From the NCBI GenBank assembly GCA_007859745.1, contig SMLU01000001.1:1550001-1614000 (forward strand): a stretch of 64,000 bases of DNA, written 5' to 3'. The position numbers and the translations under genes were made by a program. Shown here one piece after another: positions 46,013-53,689 of the stretch. The DNA comes from Phycisphaerae bacterium RAS1 (GTDB lineage Bacteria > Planctomycetota > Phycisphaerae > UBA1845 > Fen-1342). Below the pieces are notes generated by a model. The model was not told the DNA's origin and searched no databases. It was given only the letters and a program-made list of their open reading frames with translations. Each line of letters starts with the position of its first letter. Positions within the stretch are counted from its first letter, which is position 1.

Positions 46013-47749
46013 TTAGGCCGTCGCTGCCGGCCCGATCTGGTCGCGGTTCGGGTGCACCATCACGCTCTCGCTCGGAGTCGAGAGCTCCAGGCGCGGCTTG
46101 CGCGGATCGAGCTTGGCCGTCACCCAGCCCTCGTTGATCATGACTTCCAGACATTGCATGGCGTGCTTCATCAGCACCGGAACGTGCTTCGCGGTCGCCT
46201 TGGCCTGAAACGTGTTCAGCAGCAACTGGTAGATGGCCGAAATGTCGGCAGACTGATCGAGGCAGCGCAGCAGCAGCTCGAACATGCCGGTGACGGCCAG
46301 CCGGTATTCACCACGGTGGTAGCAGCGGGCGCGGGTGATTTTTCCGTCGTGGTAAAGCGGGATCCAGCCTTCGGTGGCGCGGTTCAGATCGAGCTTCAGG
46401 ACGTTAAAGTCGCTGAGCTCCCACTTGGCCTCGCGCGCCGTGAAAAGCTGCATGATCTGCTTGGCGCCGGTCAGGTCGAACCCACCGATGCCCGCCTGGC
46501 CCACGACGTCGTTCGAGAATCCGCCCTGCGCCAGCCAGCGCCAGGCAGACGCCGGCGTCAGCTTCAGTCCGGCCTCTTGCGCAATGCTCTGGCAGTGTTC
46601 CTTCAGTTCCGTAAACTGCCCATTGGCCGCGTACCAGAAATCCGCGAAGCGGATGTGCTGCCGGACGCGTTTGCGCTGCCAGTAGTCATACTGATCCTTG
46701 AGCCAGGCGGGGTCGTGGCCGCCGCGGTTCAGCTCCAGGATCGTGTAAGCCAGCTCGCGCCCTCCGGTGTGTGTCAGCGTCAGCCCGGCCGACAGGATCG
46801 GGTCGGCAAAGCCCGCCGCCTCGCCGACCAGGAACCAGTTCTCGCCGTAGGCTCGCTCGGCCACGAACGACCAGTCCTTGGTGGAGCGCACGTGGCCGGT
46901 ACGGGTCGCGTTGCGCGTCAGGGCGGCGACGCGCTCTTCTCCACTGATCATCTGCTGATACAGCGCTTCGGGCGTTTTCCCGCTCTTTTTGTAGAACTCG
47001 CCGGGGCAAACGAACCCGATGCTGGTGCGCGTCGGTCCGAGCGGGATGAACCAGATCCAGCCGGCGGCCTGGCTCATGATCTGGATGCGCGTTCCGCCCA
47101 CGCCGATCCGCACGGCCCACTCCGCGTTCTCCCAGTAGTCCCAGAACGCGACGTTCAGCAGCGTGGTCGGCACCTCCGATCGCACACCCAGCGCCCGGCG
47201 GACGATGCCCGAGTAGCCGGACGCATCGATGTAGTAGCGGGCGGTGACCGTCTGTCCGTTCTCCAGAGTCAGGCCGGTGATCCGGTCGCCCTCGTGCTCA
47301 ATACGAGCAACCGGCGTCTCTTCGCGAACCTCGCAGCCTTTTTCCTCGGCGTGCTGAAGGAGAATCTGGTCGTAGATCGAGCGATCGACCTGAAACGCCG
47401 TCTGCTTTCGCTGGCCCTCGTAGCGGGCCGGGCGCGGCTCGTCGGCGAAGTCCTTCAGCGGCAGGAACTCGAAGTCCCACAATTCCGGGTTGCTGCCCCA
47501 GCGAAACGTGGCGCCGACCTTGATCGGAAAGTTGGCGGCTTCGACCTTGTCCCAGCAGCCCATTTCGTCCAGCACGACGCTGATGGGCGGAAGCTGGCTC
47601 TCGCCGATGTGGTCGCGCGGAAACTTCTCTTTCTCAAGAATCAGGATCCGCAGCGCGGGGTCGTACTTGCGCAGCAGGGTGCCGACGGTGGTTCCGCCCG
47701 GCCCGCCGCCGATAATGGCCACATCATAATGTCCGTTCGCCGCGGTCAT
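46013..47749 (-). CDS. Flavin-dependent halogenase-like FAD oxidoreductase
   Basis: This 578-residue protein has the FAD motif IIGGGPGGTTVG (about 12-23) and HIGESQLPP. K77 lies in FPIKVGATFRWG, and GEAAGFADPILSAG (about 315) is present. WIWFIP at residues 231-236 fits the WxWxIP signature of flavin-dependent halogenases, which separates them from monooxygenases. The 230-residue C-terminal region is helical and does not match the carrier-binding parts I know. It could halogenate a free or carrier-bound substrate, or be one of the halogenase-related geranylgeranyl-reductase-like enzymes. A flavin reductase is not adjacent. The start is ATG 47749. Confidence 0.85.
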   Translation of the reverse strand: MTAANGHYDVAIIGGGPGGTTVGTLLRKYDPALRILILEKEKFPRDHIGESQLPPISVVLDEMGCWDKVEAANFPIKVGATFRWGSNPELWDFEFLPLKDFADEPRPARYEGQRKQTAFQVDRSIYDQILLQHAEEKGCEVREETPVARIEHEGDRITGLTLENGQTVTARYYIDASGYSGIVRRALGVRSEVPTTLLNVAFWDYWENAEWAVRIGVGGTRIQIMSQAAGWIWFIPLGPTRTSIGFVCPGEFYKKSGKTPEALYQQMISGEERVAALTRNATRTGHVRSTKDWSFVAERAYGENWFLVGEAAGFADPILSAGLTLTHTGGRELAYTILELNRGGHDPAWLKDQYDYWQRKRVRQHIRFADFWYAANGQFTELKEHCQSIAQEAGLKLTPASAWRWLAQGGFSNDVVGQAGIGGFDLTGAKQIMQLFTAREAKWELSDFNVLKLDLNRATEGWIPLYHDGKITRARCYHRGEYRLAVTGMFELLLRCLDQSADISAIYQLLLNTFQAKATAKHVPVLMKHAMQCLEVMINEGWVTAKLDPRKPRLELSTPSESVMVHPNRDQIGPAATA

Positions 47750-47880
47750 GAACTCGCTCCCTGAATCGCCGGTTGTCCGATCATCGCGTGATGCGGATCA
47801 CGGCGCGACGGTCCACCCGGCAAGTATACGTCGCCACCGTTGCCGTCCGCCCTGATTCTGCCTGACATTTTCGAAGCAGA

Positions 47881-48065
47881 TGGGACCAGAGATTCTGGCA
47901 GGCGCGGCGGGCATACAGATTTGGCGGCATATCTGTCCGAACCCGCCGCGCCAAGCGGCGGGTTGACGTCCCCGGCCTGTGGGGCGCGGCTCGCTTCCGA
48001 TCGTCACCCCGCCGCTTGGCGCGGCGGGTTCGGAAAAACGCGGCGACGAACGCGGCGGGTTCGGA
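47881..48065. repeat. Composite dispersed repeat, GAACCCGCCGCGCC family, copy 3
   Basis: TCTGGCAGGCGCGGCGGGCA leads to ATCTGTCCGAACCCGCCGCG (47931) and the inverted arm ending near 48032. A further half-copy GCGGCGGGTTCGGAAA extends to about 48065. The rest of 47750-48226 holds no gene I can support. Confidence 0.8.
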
Positions 48066-48226
48066 AATACCGCCCGGCCGGCGGCGTCTGCAACAAGATT
48101 GGCCACACCCTTCGCAGCCGCGCGGCCGCGGTGGTTGCAGCACGCTTTCCCCCCGCCGCCGCGAGCATTATCATCCCCATCCCGCGCGGCCGGCCGGTTT
48201 TCAGGCGCGGGCGGGAAGCGACACCC

Positions 48227-49021
48227 ATGAAAATCCTCGTTCTGGTCAAGCAGGTTCCGGACTCCACAACGACCATCAAGATCCGCCCCGACGGCGAGGA
48301 CATCGAGCGCGCGGGCGTCAAGATGGTCGTCAACCCATTCGACGAATTCGCCATCGAGCAGGCCGTCCGCATGCGCGAGGCCGGCCTGCCGGTTGAGCAG
48401 ATCACTGTTCTCACTGTCGGTCCGGCGGGCGCGGCGGAGGCGATGCGAACGGCCCTGGCGATCGGGGCCGACGATGGCATCCACCTTCAGGATGCGGCGT
48501 TCGACAAGCTGGACGAATTGCAGACGGCGACGCTGATTGCAGCCGTAATCAAGCCGCGCGGCTACGACCTCATCCTGCGCGGCAAGCAGGAAATCGACCT
48601 CGACAGCGGCCAGCTCGGTCCGGCCCTGGCCGAGGCGCTCGACATTCCGCATGTCGGCGCGGTGACGCGGCTGGAGTTCAGCGACGGCGGCGCGCGATTC
48701 TCAGCCGGGCGGCGGATTGAGGGCGCGGAGGAATCGGTCGCCGGGGGGCTGCCGGCGCTGCTGACCATCGAGAAGGGGCTGGTGGAGTGCCGCTATCCGT
48801 CGCTGCCGAATCTGATGAAAGCCAAGAAAAAGCCGGTCGAGACGCTCAGCGCCGCCGCCGTGGAGGGCTTCGCGGATGCGGTCGGCGGCGTCGGCGGCAC
48901 GGAGATTCACAAGTACGAGTTGCCGCCGGCGCGGCCGCCGGGGAAGCTGATCAAGGCCGAGCCGGCCGACGCCGCGGCGCAGCTCGTCAAGCTGCTTCGC
49001 GAAGACGCGAAGGTGATCTAG
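48227..49021 (+). CDS. etfB: Electron transfer flavoprotein subunit beta
   Basis: This 264-residue subunit binds AMP and, with EtfA, passes electrons from acyl-CoA and related dehydrogenases to the quinone pool. The family segments MKILVLVKQVPDSTTTIKIR, NPFDEFAIEQAVRMRE, LRGKQEIDLDSGQLGPALAE (with the usual DxDxGQ) and VECRYPSLPNLMKAKKKP are all present. ATG 48227 is the family start; the longer frame upstream is the dispersed repeat. Unusually, etfA does not follow directly. A repeat and a small secreted protein gene (49191-49715) intervene. Confidence 0.96.
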   Translation: MKILVLVKQVPDSTTTIKIRPDGEDIERAGVKMVVNPFDEFAIEQAVRMREAGLPVEQITVLTVGPAGAAEAMRTALAIGADDGIHLQDAAFDKLDELQTATLIAAVIKPRGYDLILRGKQEIDLDSGQLGPALAEALDIPHVGAVTRLEFSDGGARFSAGRRIEGAEESVAGGLPALLTIEKGLVECRYPSLPNLMKAKKKPVETLSAAAVEGFADAVGGVGGTEIHKYELPPARPPGKLIKAEPADAAAQLVKLLREDAKVI

Positions 49022-49054
49022 TGCAGCCAGTCACGGTTGGCGCCGTCTCTCTGA

Positions 49055-49122
49055 ACCGAGCCGCGACCGTGAGGGAGCGGTTTGGGCGCGGGGAACCGCT
49101 CCCTACCATCGCGGCTCGGACC
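49055..49122. repeat. Dispersed hairpin repeat, CCGAGCCGCGACCGTGAGGGAGCGG family, copy 2
   Basis: The left arm ACCGAGCCGCGACCGTGAGG plus GAGCGGTT faces GGAACCGCTCCCTACCATCG plus CGGCTCGG with a 10-base loop. It separates etfB from the next gene. Confidence 0.8.
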
Positions 49123-49190
49123 ATGCGGAACGAACGATTGCCCGCGGTTTGGATAACGCGTACCACGGGCCGTGCAACACGGAGTCGAAC

Positions 49191-49715
49191 ATGAAACGCA
49201 AACTGACGATCATCGGCCTGCTGGCGCTGACGCCGCTTGCGTTCGCCGCCGGACTGTTTGTCGGCAAGCCGCGGACGGCGACCTATGAGAATCGCGAGCT
49301 CGGCTTTCGGATTACCGCGCCGGAGTTCAAGCCTTTTACGCTCGGCGTGGGCGGGACGATGGCGGTGCTGCTCGGCCCTGCCGAGCGCGGCGGCGCGCCG
49401 TCGGTAAGTGTCGTCATGCACTCGACGGACAATATCGACGAGCAGATCAAGGCGGCCCGCGAGAGTCTCGAGATGGGCGGAGCGAAGGTTCTGCGGGCCA
49501 ACAAGACGCGGGTCGGCGGGCGCGAGGCGTCCCTGATCGAGGCGGAGGGCACGATCGGGGGTGCGAAGAAGCACGCCCTGACGCTGTCGGTCTTTCGCGA
49601 AACGCACACGCTGATGGTGACTTGCAGCGCCGGCATCGAACAGTACGCCGAGTTAAAGGCAACGTTTGAAGCGTGCCTGGAGAGTCTGACGCTGGACGAC
49701 GCGCCCGGAAAGTAG
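49191..49715 (+). CDS. Small secreted protein between etfB and etfA
   Basis: This 174-residue protein has a signal peptide or anchor (LTIIGLLALTPLAFAAGLFV). The mature part is a single alpha/beta domain (YENRELGFRITAPEFKPFTL to FEACLESLTLDD), similar in pattern to PsbP/DcrB-like periplasmic proteins. The family assignment is tentative. It has no evident link to electron transfer flavoprotein function, and its position suggests an insertion within an ancestral etfBA operon. I start at ATG 49191; the upstream frame is not credible. Confidence 0.75.
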   Translation: MKRKLTIIGLLALTPLAFAAGLFVGKPRTATYENRELGFRITAPEFKPFTLGVGGTMAVLLGPAERGGAPSVSVVMHSTDNIDEQIKAARESLEMGGAKVLRANKTRVGGREASLIEAEGTIGGAKKHALTLSVFRETHTLMVTCSAGIEQYAELKATFEACLESLTLDDAPGK

Positions 49716-49809
49716 GGTCCGCCGTGCGCCCCATTTTTCCCCCGGACGACGGCGCCACCTGCCTGAAGCCGGACGATTGGTTCCGCACCGCGGACCCGAC
49801 GGAAATCGT

Positions 49810-50793
49810 ATGACAAACGACATCCTCATCTTCGCCGAACAACGCGACAACCGCCTCAACCCGGCCGCTGCGCAGCTCGTCACCCCCGCCCGCGCTCTCG
49901 CGCAGCAATCCGGCGGAAAGGTCGTCGCCGTCCTGATCGGCGACAAACTTGACGCCGCGGCGGAGGCGATCGACAAGGCCGGCGTCGACCGCCTCATCAC
50001 CCTCAGCGACCCGAAGCTGGCTCTGTACTCCGCGCTGCGCTATCGTTCGGCCCTCGCCGCGGCGATCCGCAAGGTTGATCCGCGCGTCGTGCTGCTGTCC
50101 GCGACATTCATGGGCCGCGACCTGGCGCCGCGCGTTGCGATGCGCGTCGGCGGGGCGCTGGCGACCGACGTGGTCGGGCTGAAACTGGGCGACAAGGGCC
50201 TCGACATCCGCCGTCCGCTCTACAACGGCAAGGCCTTCTGTCACGTCACCTTTCCCGCCGATCGCGTCGCCATCGCCTCGGTGCGCCTGAACACGTTCGC
50301 CCCGGCATCCGGCGGAGGCGCAGTCCGCGAATCGCTGGCTTATGAGCCGGCCGCCGGCGACGAGCGCATCAGCGTCAAAGAGATCGTCCGCACCGGCGGC
50401 GAGGTGAAGGACGTGACCGAGGCCGACATCATCGTTTCCGGCGGCCGCTCGCTGAAGAGCGAGGAGAATTTCAACGCGACGATCTACCCGCTCGCCCGCG
50501 AGCTGGACGCGGCGGTCGGCGCGTCGCGGGCCGCGTGCGACGCCGGCTACCAGCCGCATACGCGCCAGGTCGGCCTGACCGGCAAGACCGTCACGCCCAA
50601 GCTCTATTTCGCCTGCGGCGTGAGCGGCGCGATCCAACATCTGGCCGGCATGCGCGGCAGCAAGGTGATCGTCGCGATCAACACCGATCCCGAAGCGCCG
50701 ATGATGAAGATTGCGGACTACGCCGTGCTGGGCGATCTTTTCAAGGTTGTCCCGGCGCTGACGGAAGAAGTGCGAAAGCTGAAAGCGCAGTAG
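49810..50793 (+). CDS. etfA: Electron transfer flavoprotein subunit alpha
   Basis: This 327-residue subunit binds FAD. The C-terminal FAD domain shows GLTGKTVTPKLYFACGVSGA, IQHLAGMRGSKVIVAINTDP and PMMKIADYAVLGDLFKVVPA, the classic family signature. ATG 49810 gives MTNDILIFAEQRDNRLNPAA, a normal start. It is followed after six bases by a TldD/PmbA gene. The homologue of the electron acceptor (ETF:quinone oxidoreductase) is not in the window. Confidence 0.96.
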   Translation: MTNDILIFAEQRDNRLNPAAAQLVTPARALAQQSGGKVVAVLIGDKLDAAAEAIDKAGVDRLITLSDPKLALYSALRYRSALAAAIRKVDPRVVLLSATFMGRDLAPRVAMRVGGALATDVVGLKLGDKGLDIRRPLYNGKAFCHVTFPADRVAIASVRLNTFAPASGGGAVRESLAYEPAAGDERISVKEIVRTGGEVKDVTEADIIVSGGRSLKSEENFNATIYPLARELDAAVGASRAACDAGYQPHTRQVGLTGKTVTPKLYFACGVSGAIQHLAGMRGSKVIVAINTDPEAPMMKIADYAVLGDLFKVVPALTEEVRKLKAQ

Positions 50794-50799
50794 CACATC

Positions 50800-52191
50800 A
50801 TGAGTACTGAACTCGTCACTCGAGACCACTTTCGCGCCCTGGCTGATCGCGCGCTGGAGATCGCCTCGGCCGACGACGTGGCCATCTCCCTCTCCGATCG
50901 CGGCGGCGGCACGACGCGCTTCGCCAACAATCAGATCACGCAGAACGTCGACACCCGCCGCCAATCGATCTCGATCGCCGTCGCCTACGAAAACCGCCGC
51001 GGCAGCGCCAGCACCACCGATGTCTCTGAGGAAGGCGTGCGCGACGCCGTCGAGCGCGCCCAGCAGGTCGCGCGGGTCAGCCCGCCCGACCCGGAGTACA
51101 TGCCGCCGCTCCCGCCGCAAACCTATCCGGTGCTCGCATCGCTGCGGGCCGAGACGGTCGACGCCGGCCCGCCGCGGCGGCTGGCCGACGCCCGCGAAGC
51201 GATTATTCAGTGCCAGGGCGCGGGCATGTCCGCCGCCGGAATTGTCGAGACCGGCGTCGAAGCCGCCGGCGTCGCCAATGACAAGGGACTCTTCGCGTAC
51301 GAGCAGCGCAGCGACGCGCGCTTCAGCGTCACCGCGACCGCCGAAGACTCGACCGGCTGGGTCAGCAGCGCCAGCCGCAGCGTCGACGATCTGGGTGTGG
51401 CCGATCGAACGCGCGTCGCGATCGAAAAAGCGCAGCGCTCCGCCCGGCCGGTCGAGCTGCCGGCGGGCAAATACACGGTCATCCTCGAGCCGGCCGCGGT
51501 GGCGGGCCTGGTGAACAGCCTGCTTTTTTCGCTGAACGCCAAGTCGTATTACCGTGGAACCAGCGCCATGGCCGGCAAGCTCGGCCAGCGGATCATCGAC
51601 GCGCGCGTCAGCTTCCAGAACCGCCCGGACCATCCGCAGCTCATGGGCGACGGATTCAACTCGGGCGGCCTGCCGACCAACTACCACACGTGGATCGAGC
51701 GCGGCGTGCTCACGCGGCTCAGCTACGACCGCTTCACCGCCAAGGAGCACGGCGTCGAGCCGAGCTACTCGCCGGACGCGGTCCTCATGACCGCCACGCC
51801 GGCGGTCGCGAGCGCTGCGAGCGGGGATGCCGCGCCCGGCGCTGCGGCAGCGCCCGGCGCCGCGGCTGATCGCGCCCTTGCGACCGTGGACGATCTGCTT
51901 CGCGGCGTAAGCCGGGGGATCCTCGTCACGAATTTCTGGTACATCCGCCCGGTGAACCCAGCCGACATGACGCTCACCGGCATGACCCGGGATGGGACGT
52001 TTCTGGTTGAGAATGGCGAAATCACCGGCGGGGTATTCAACTTCCGCTGGCACGACAGCCCGCTGCGCGTGCTGAACGCGATCGAGGCCTACACGCAGCC
52101 GATGGACGCAACCTCGCAGGAAAGCGACAAGAAGCTGCTCCCGGCCCTGCGCGTCGCGAATTTCAATTTCAGCAGCGTGACGCGCTTCTGA
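50800..52191 (+). CDS. TldD/PmbA family protein (TldE-like)
   Basis: This 463-residue member of the U62 family has the pattern of the non-catalytic-type subunit. The N-terminal domain is followed by YRGTSAMAGKLGQRIIDARV, GDGFNSGGLPTNYHTWIERG and the C-terminal LRGVSRGILVTNFWYIRPVN, TGMTRDGTFLVENGEI. The HExxxH zinc motif of TldD is not seen, so it corresponds to TldE/PmbA, which needs a TldD partner to process peptides. No tldD is adjacent. An Ala/Pro-rich insert (ASGDAAPGAAAAPGAAAD) lies at about residue 343. It starts six bases after etfA and is likely co-transcribed. Confidence 0.9.
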   Translation: MSTELVTRDHFRALADRALEIASADDVAISLSDRGGGTTRFANNQITQNVDTRRQSISIAVAYENRRGSASTTDVSEEGVRDAVERAQQVARVSPPDPEYMPPLPPQTYPVLASLRAETVDAGPPRRLADAREAIIQCQGAGMSAAGIVETGVEAAGVANDKGLFAYEQRSDARFSVTATAEDSTGWVSSASRSVDDLGVADRTRVAIEKAQRSARPVELPAGKYTVILEPAAVAGLVNSLLFSLNAKSYYRGTSAMAGKLGQRIIDARVSFQNRPDHPQLMGDGFNSGGLPTNYHTWIERGVLTRLSYDRFTAKEHGVEPSYSPDAVLMTATPAVASAASGDAAPGAAAAPGAAADRALATVDDLLRGVSRGILVTNFWYIRPVNPADMTLTGMTRDGTFLVENGEITGGVFNFRWHDSPLRVLNAIEAYTQPMDATSQESDKKLLPALRVANFNFSSVTRF

Positions 52192-52211
52192 CCCCTGCCG
52201 CGGTCATCTGT

Positions 52212-52302
52212 CTGAACGCGAAGCGCAAGCGAGCGCGACGGCCAGTGCGCCTCCATTGACAAAAGAGTTCGCTCGCGGCGCTCGCTTGCGCTTCGCGTTC
52301 TG
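52212..52302. repeat. Dispersed hairpin repeat, GAACGCGAAGCG family, copy 3
   Basis: Arms 52214-52236 and 52278-52300 are perfect 23-bp inverted copies of GAACGCGAAGCGCAAGCGAG plus CGC, with a 41-base centre unlike the other copies. It lies between the TldE-like gene and queA. Confidence 0.88.
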
Positions 52303-52331
52303 ATCGCCACACGCGCGCCGGCCGAGTTCTC

Positions 52332-53402
52332 ATGCACCTTCGCGACCTGCACTACGACCTGCCGCCGGAGCTGATCGCCCAGCAGCCGCTCGAGCCGCGC
52401 GACGCCTCGCGCCTGCTCGTCGTGCATCGCGCCTCCGGCCGCCTGGAGCATCGCCGTTTCCGCGACGTCGCCGAGTTTCTCCGCCCCGGCGACTGCCTCG
52501 TTCTGAACAACACGCGCGTCATCCCGGCGCGCTTCTTTGCCCGCAGAGCCAGCGGCGGACGCGTCGAAGGGCTCTTTCTCAGAAAGTCCGAAGGCGACGG
52601 CTGGCGTGCGCTGCTTAAGCCCGCCGCGCGCATTCGCGTTGGCGAGTCACTCGTGGCCGAGGGCGCCGATGTTCGTCTTCGCGTCGTGGAGCGTCACGAC
52701 CGAGGTGAATTTGCCCTGACTAACGATCCGCCCGCCGACCCGATCGCGCTGCTCGCCGAGATCGGCCGCACCCCGCTGCCGCCCTACATCCGTCGTGACC
52801 ATTCGCAACGCGCCGGCGTCGACTCGGCCGAGCGGGCGGACGCGCAGCGCTACCAGACGGTCTACGCCAGCGCCCCCGGCGCGGTCGCCGCCCCGACTGC
52901 CGGGCTGCATTTCACGCCCGAGCTGCTCGCGACGCTCGCCGCCGGCGGCGTGAAGACGGCCGAGATCACGCTGCACGTCGGCCTGGGCACGTTCGCGCCG
53001 ATCGAGGTTGAGGACCTCTCGCAGCATCGCCTGCACAGCGAATATTTCGAGGCCTCGCCCGGCGCTCTGTCGGCCCTGCACGCGGCCCGCGGCGGCGGCG
53101 GGAGAATCGTCGCCGTCGGGACCACCTCATGCCGCACGCTCGAAACGCTGGCGCGCCGCGGCGACCCGCCGCCGGGCGCGCCGCGGGAGCCGCTCGGCGG
53201 CTGGACCGACCTGTTCATCCGGCCGCCCTTCGAATTCCGCCTGGTCGAAGTGCTGCTGACGAATTTCCATCTTCCAGGCAGCTCGCTCGTCGCGCTCGTG
53301 ATGGCCTTCGCCGGCGAGTCGCTCATCCGCCAAGCCTACCAGGCGGCGATCGCCGAGCGGTATCGGTTCTACAGTTATGGCGACGCGATGCTGGTTGTGT
53401 AG
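52332..53402 (+). CDS. queA: S-adenosylmethionine:tRNA ribosyltransferase-isomerase
   Basis: This enzyme adds the epoxy-cyclopentanediol precursor to 7-aminomethyl-deazaguanine in tRNA during queuosine synthesis. The 356-residue product has the family blocks YDLPPELIAQQPLEPRDASR, LVLNNTRVIPARFFA, IGRTPLPPYIRR, RYQTVYASAPGAVAAPTAGL, LHVGLGTFAPI and LLTNFHLPGSSLVALVMAFA. Length matches the family. No other queuosine gene is next to it. A structured inverted-repeat element follows. Confidence 0.97.
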   Translation: MHLRDLHYDLPPELIAQQPLEPRDASRLLVVHRASGRLEHRRFRDVAEFLRPGDCLVLNNTRVIPARFFARRASGGRVEGLFLRKSEGDGWRALLKPAARIRVGESLVAEGADVRLRVVERHDRGEFALTNDPPADPIALLAEIGRTPLPPYIRRDHSQRAGVDSAERADAQRYQTVYASAPGAVAAPTAGLHFTPELLATLAAGGVKTAEITLHVGLGTFAPIEVEDLSQHRLHSEYFEASPGALSALHAARGGGGRIVAVGTTSCRTLETLARRGDPPPGAPREPLGGWTDLFIRPPFEFRLVEVLLTNFHLPGSSLVALVMAFAGESLIRQAYQAAIAERYRFYSYGDAMLVV

Positions 53403-53411
53403 GAAGCCGCG

Positions 53412-53613
53412 GAGCGGCGATAGAATAAAGCCCACGGCGTAAGCCGTGGGAACGCGGGCGGGAACCTCCGTATCCTCAGAAAACCCGGCCCCGCAGGGCC
53501 GAACTAAGCGACGGGCGCGGCAGGCGCCCCGGTTGTTTCCCCCTCCGGGGCTGCGTTGCGTCGCGGGCCGATGTCCCAAGGCTTTCGCCGGGGGCTTTAC
53601 TCTATCGCCCCTC
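53412..53613. repeat. Long inverted-repeat element between queA and kinase genes
   Basis: The 39-base arms 53412-53450 (GAGCGGCGATAGAATAAAGC and following) and 53575-53613 are inverted copies with about seven mismatches. Inside are further hairpins (CCCACGGCGTAAGCCGTGGG, CGGCCCCGCAGGGCCG). The unit resembles a MITE-like or structured RNA element about 200 bp long, in the gap between convergent genes. Confidence 0.75.
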
Positions 53614-53689
53614 ACGGAGCTGAGAACGCCGCCGCCGTTTGTGTTGTGCACGTTGCCGGGTGTGTCACGCACCCACGCGCGACTTTGCG

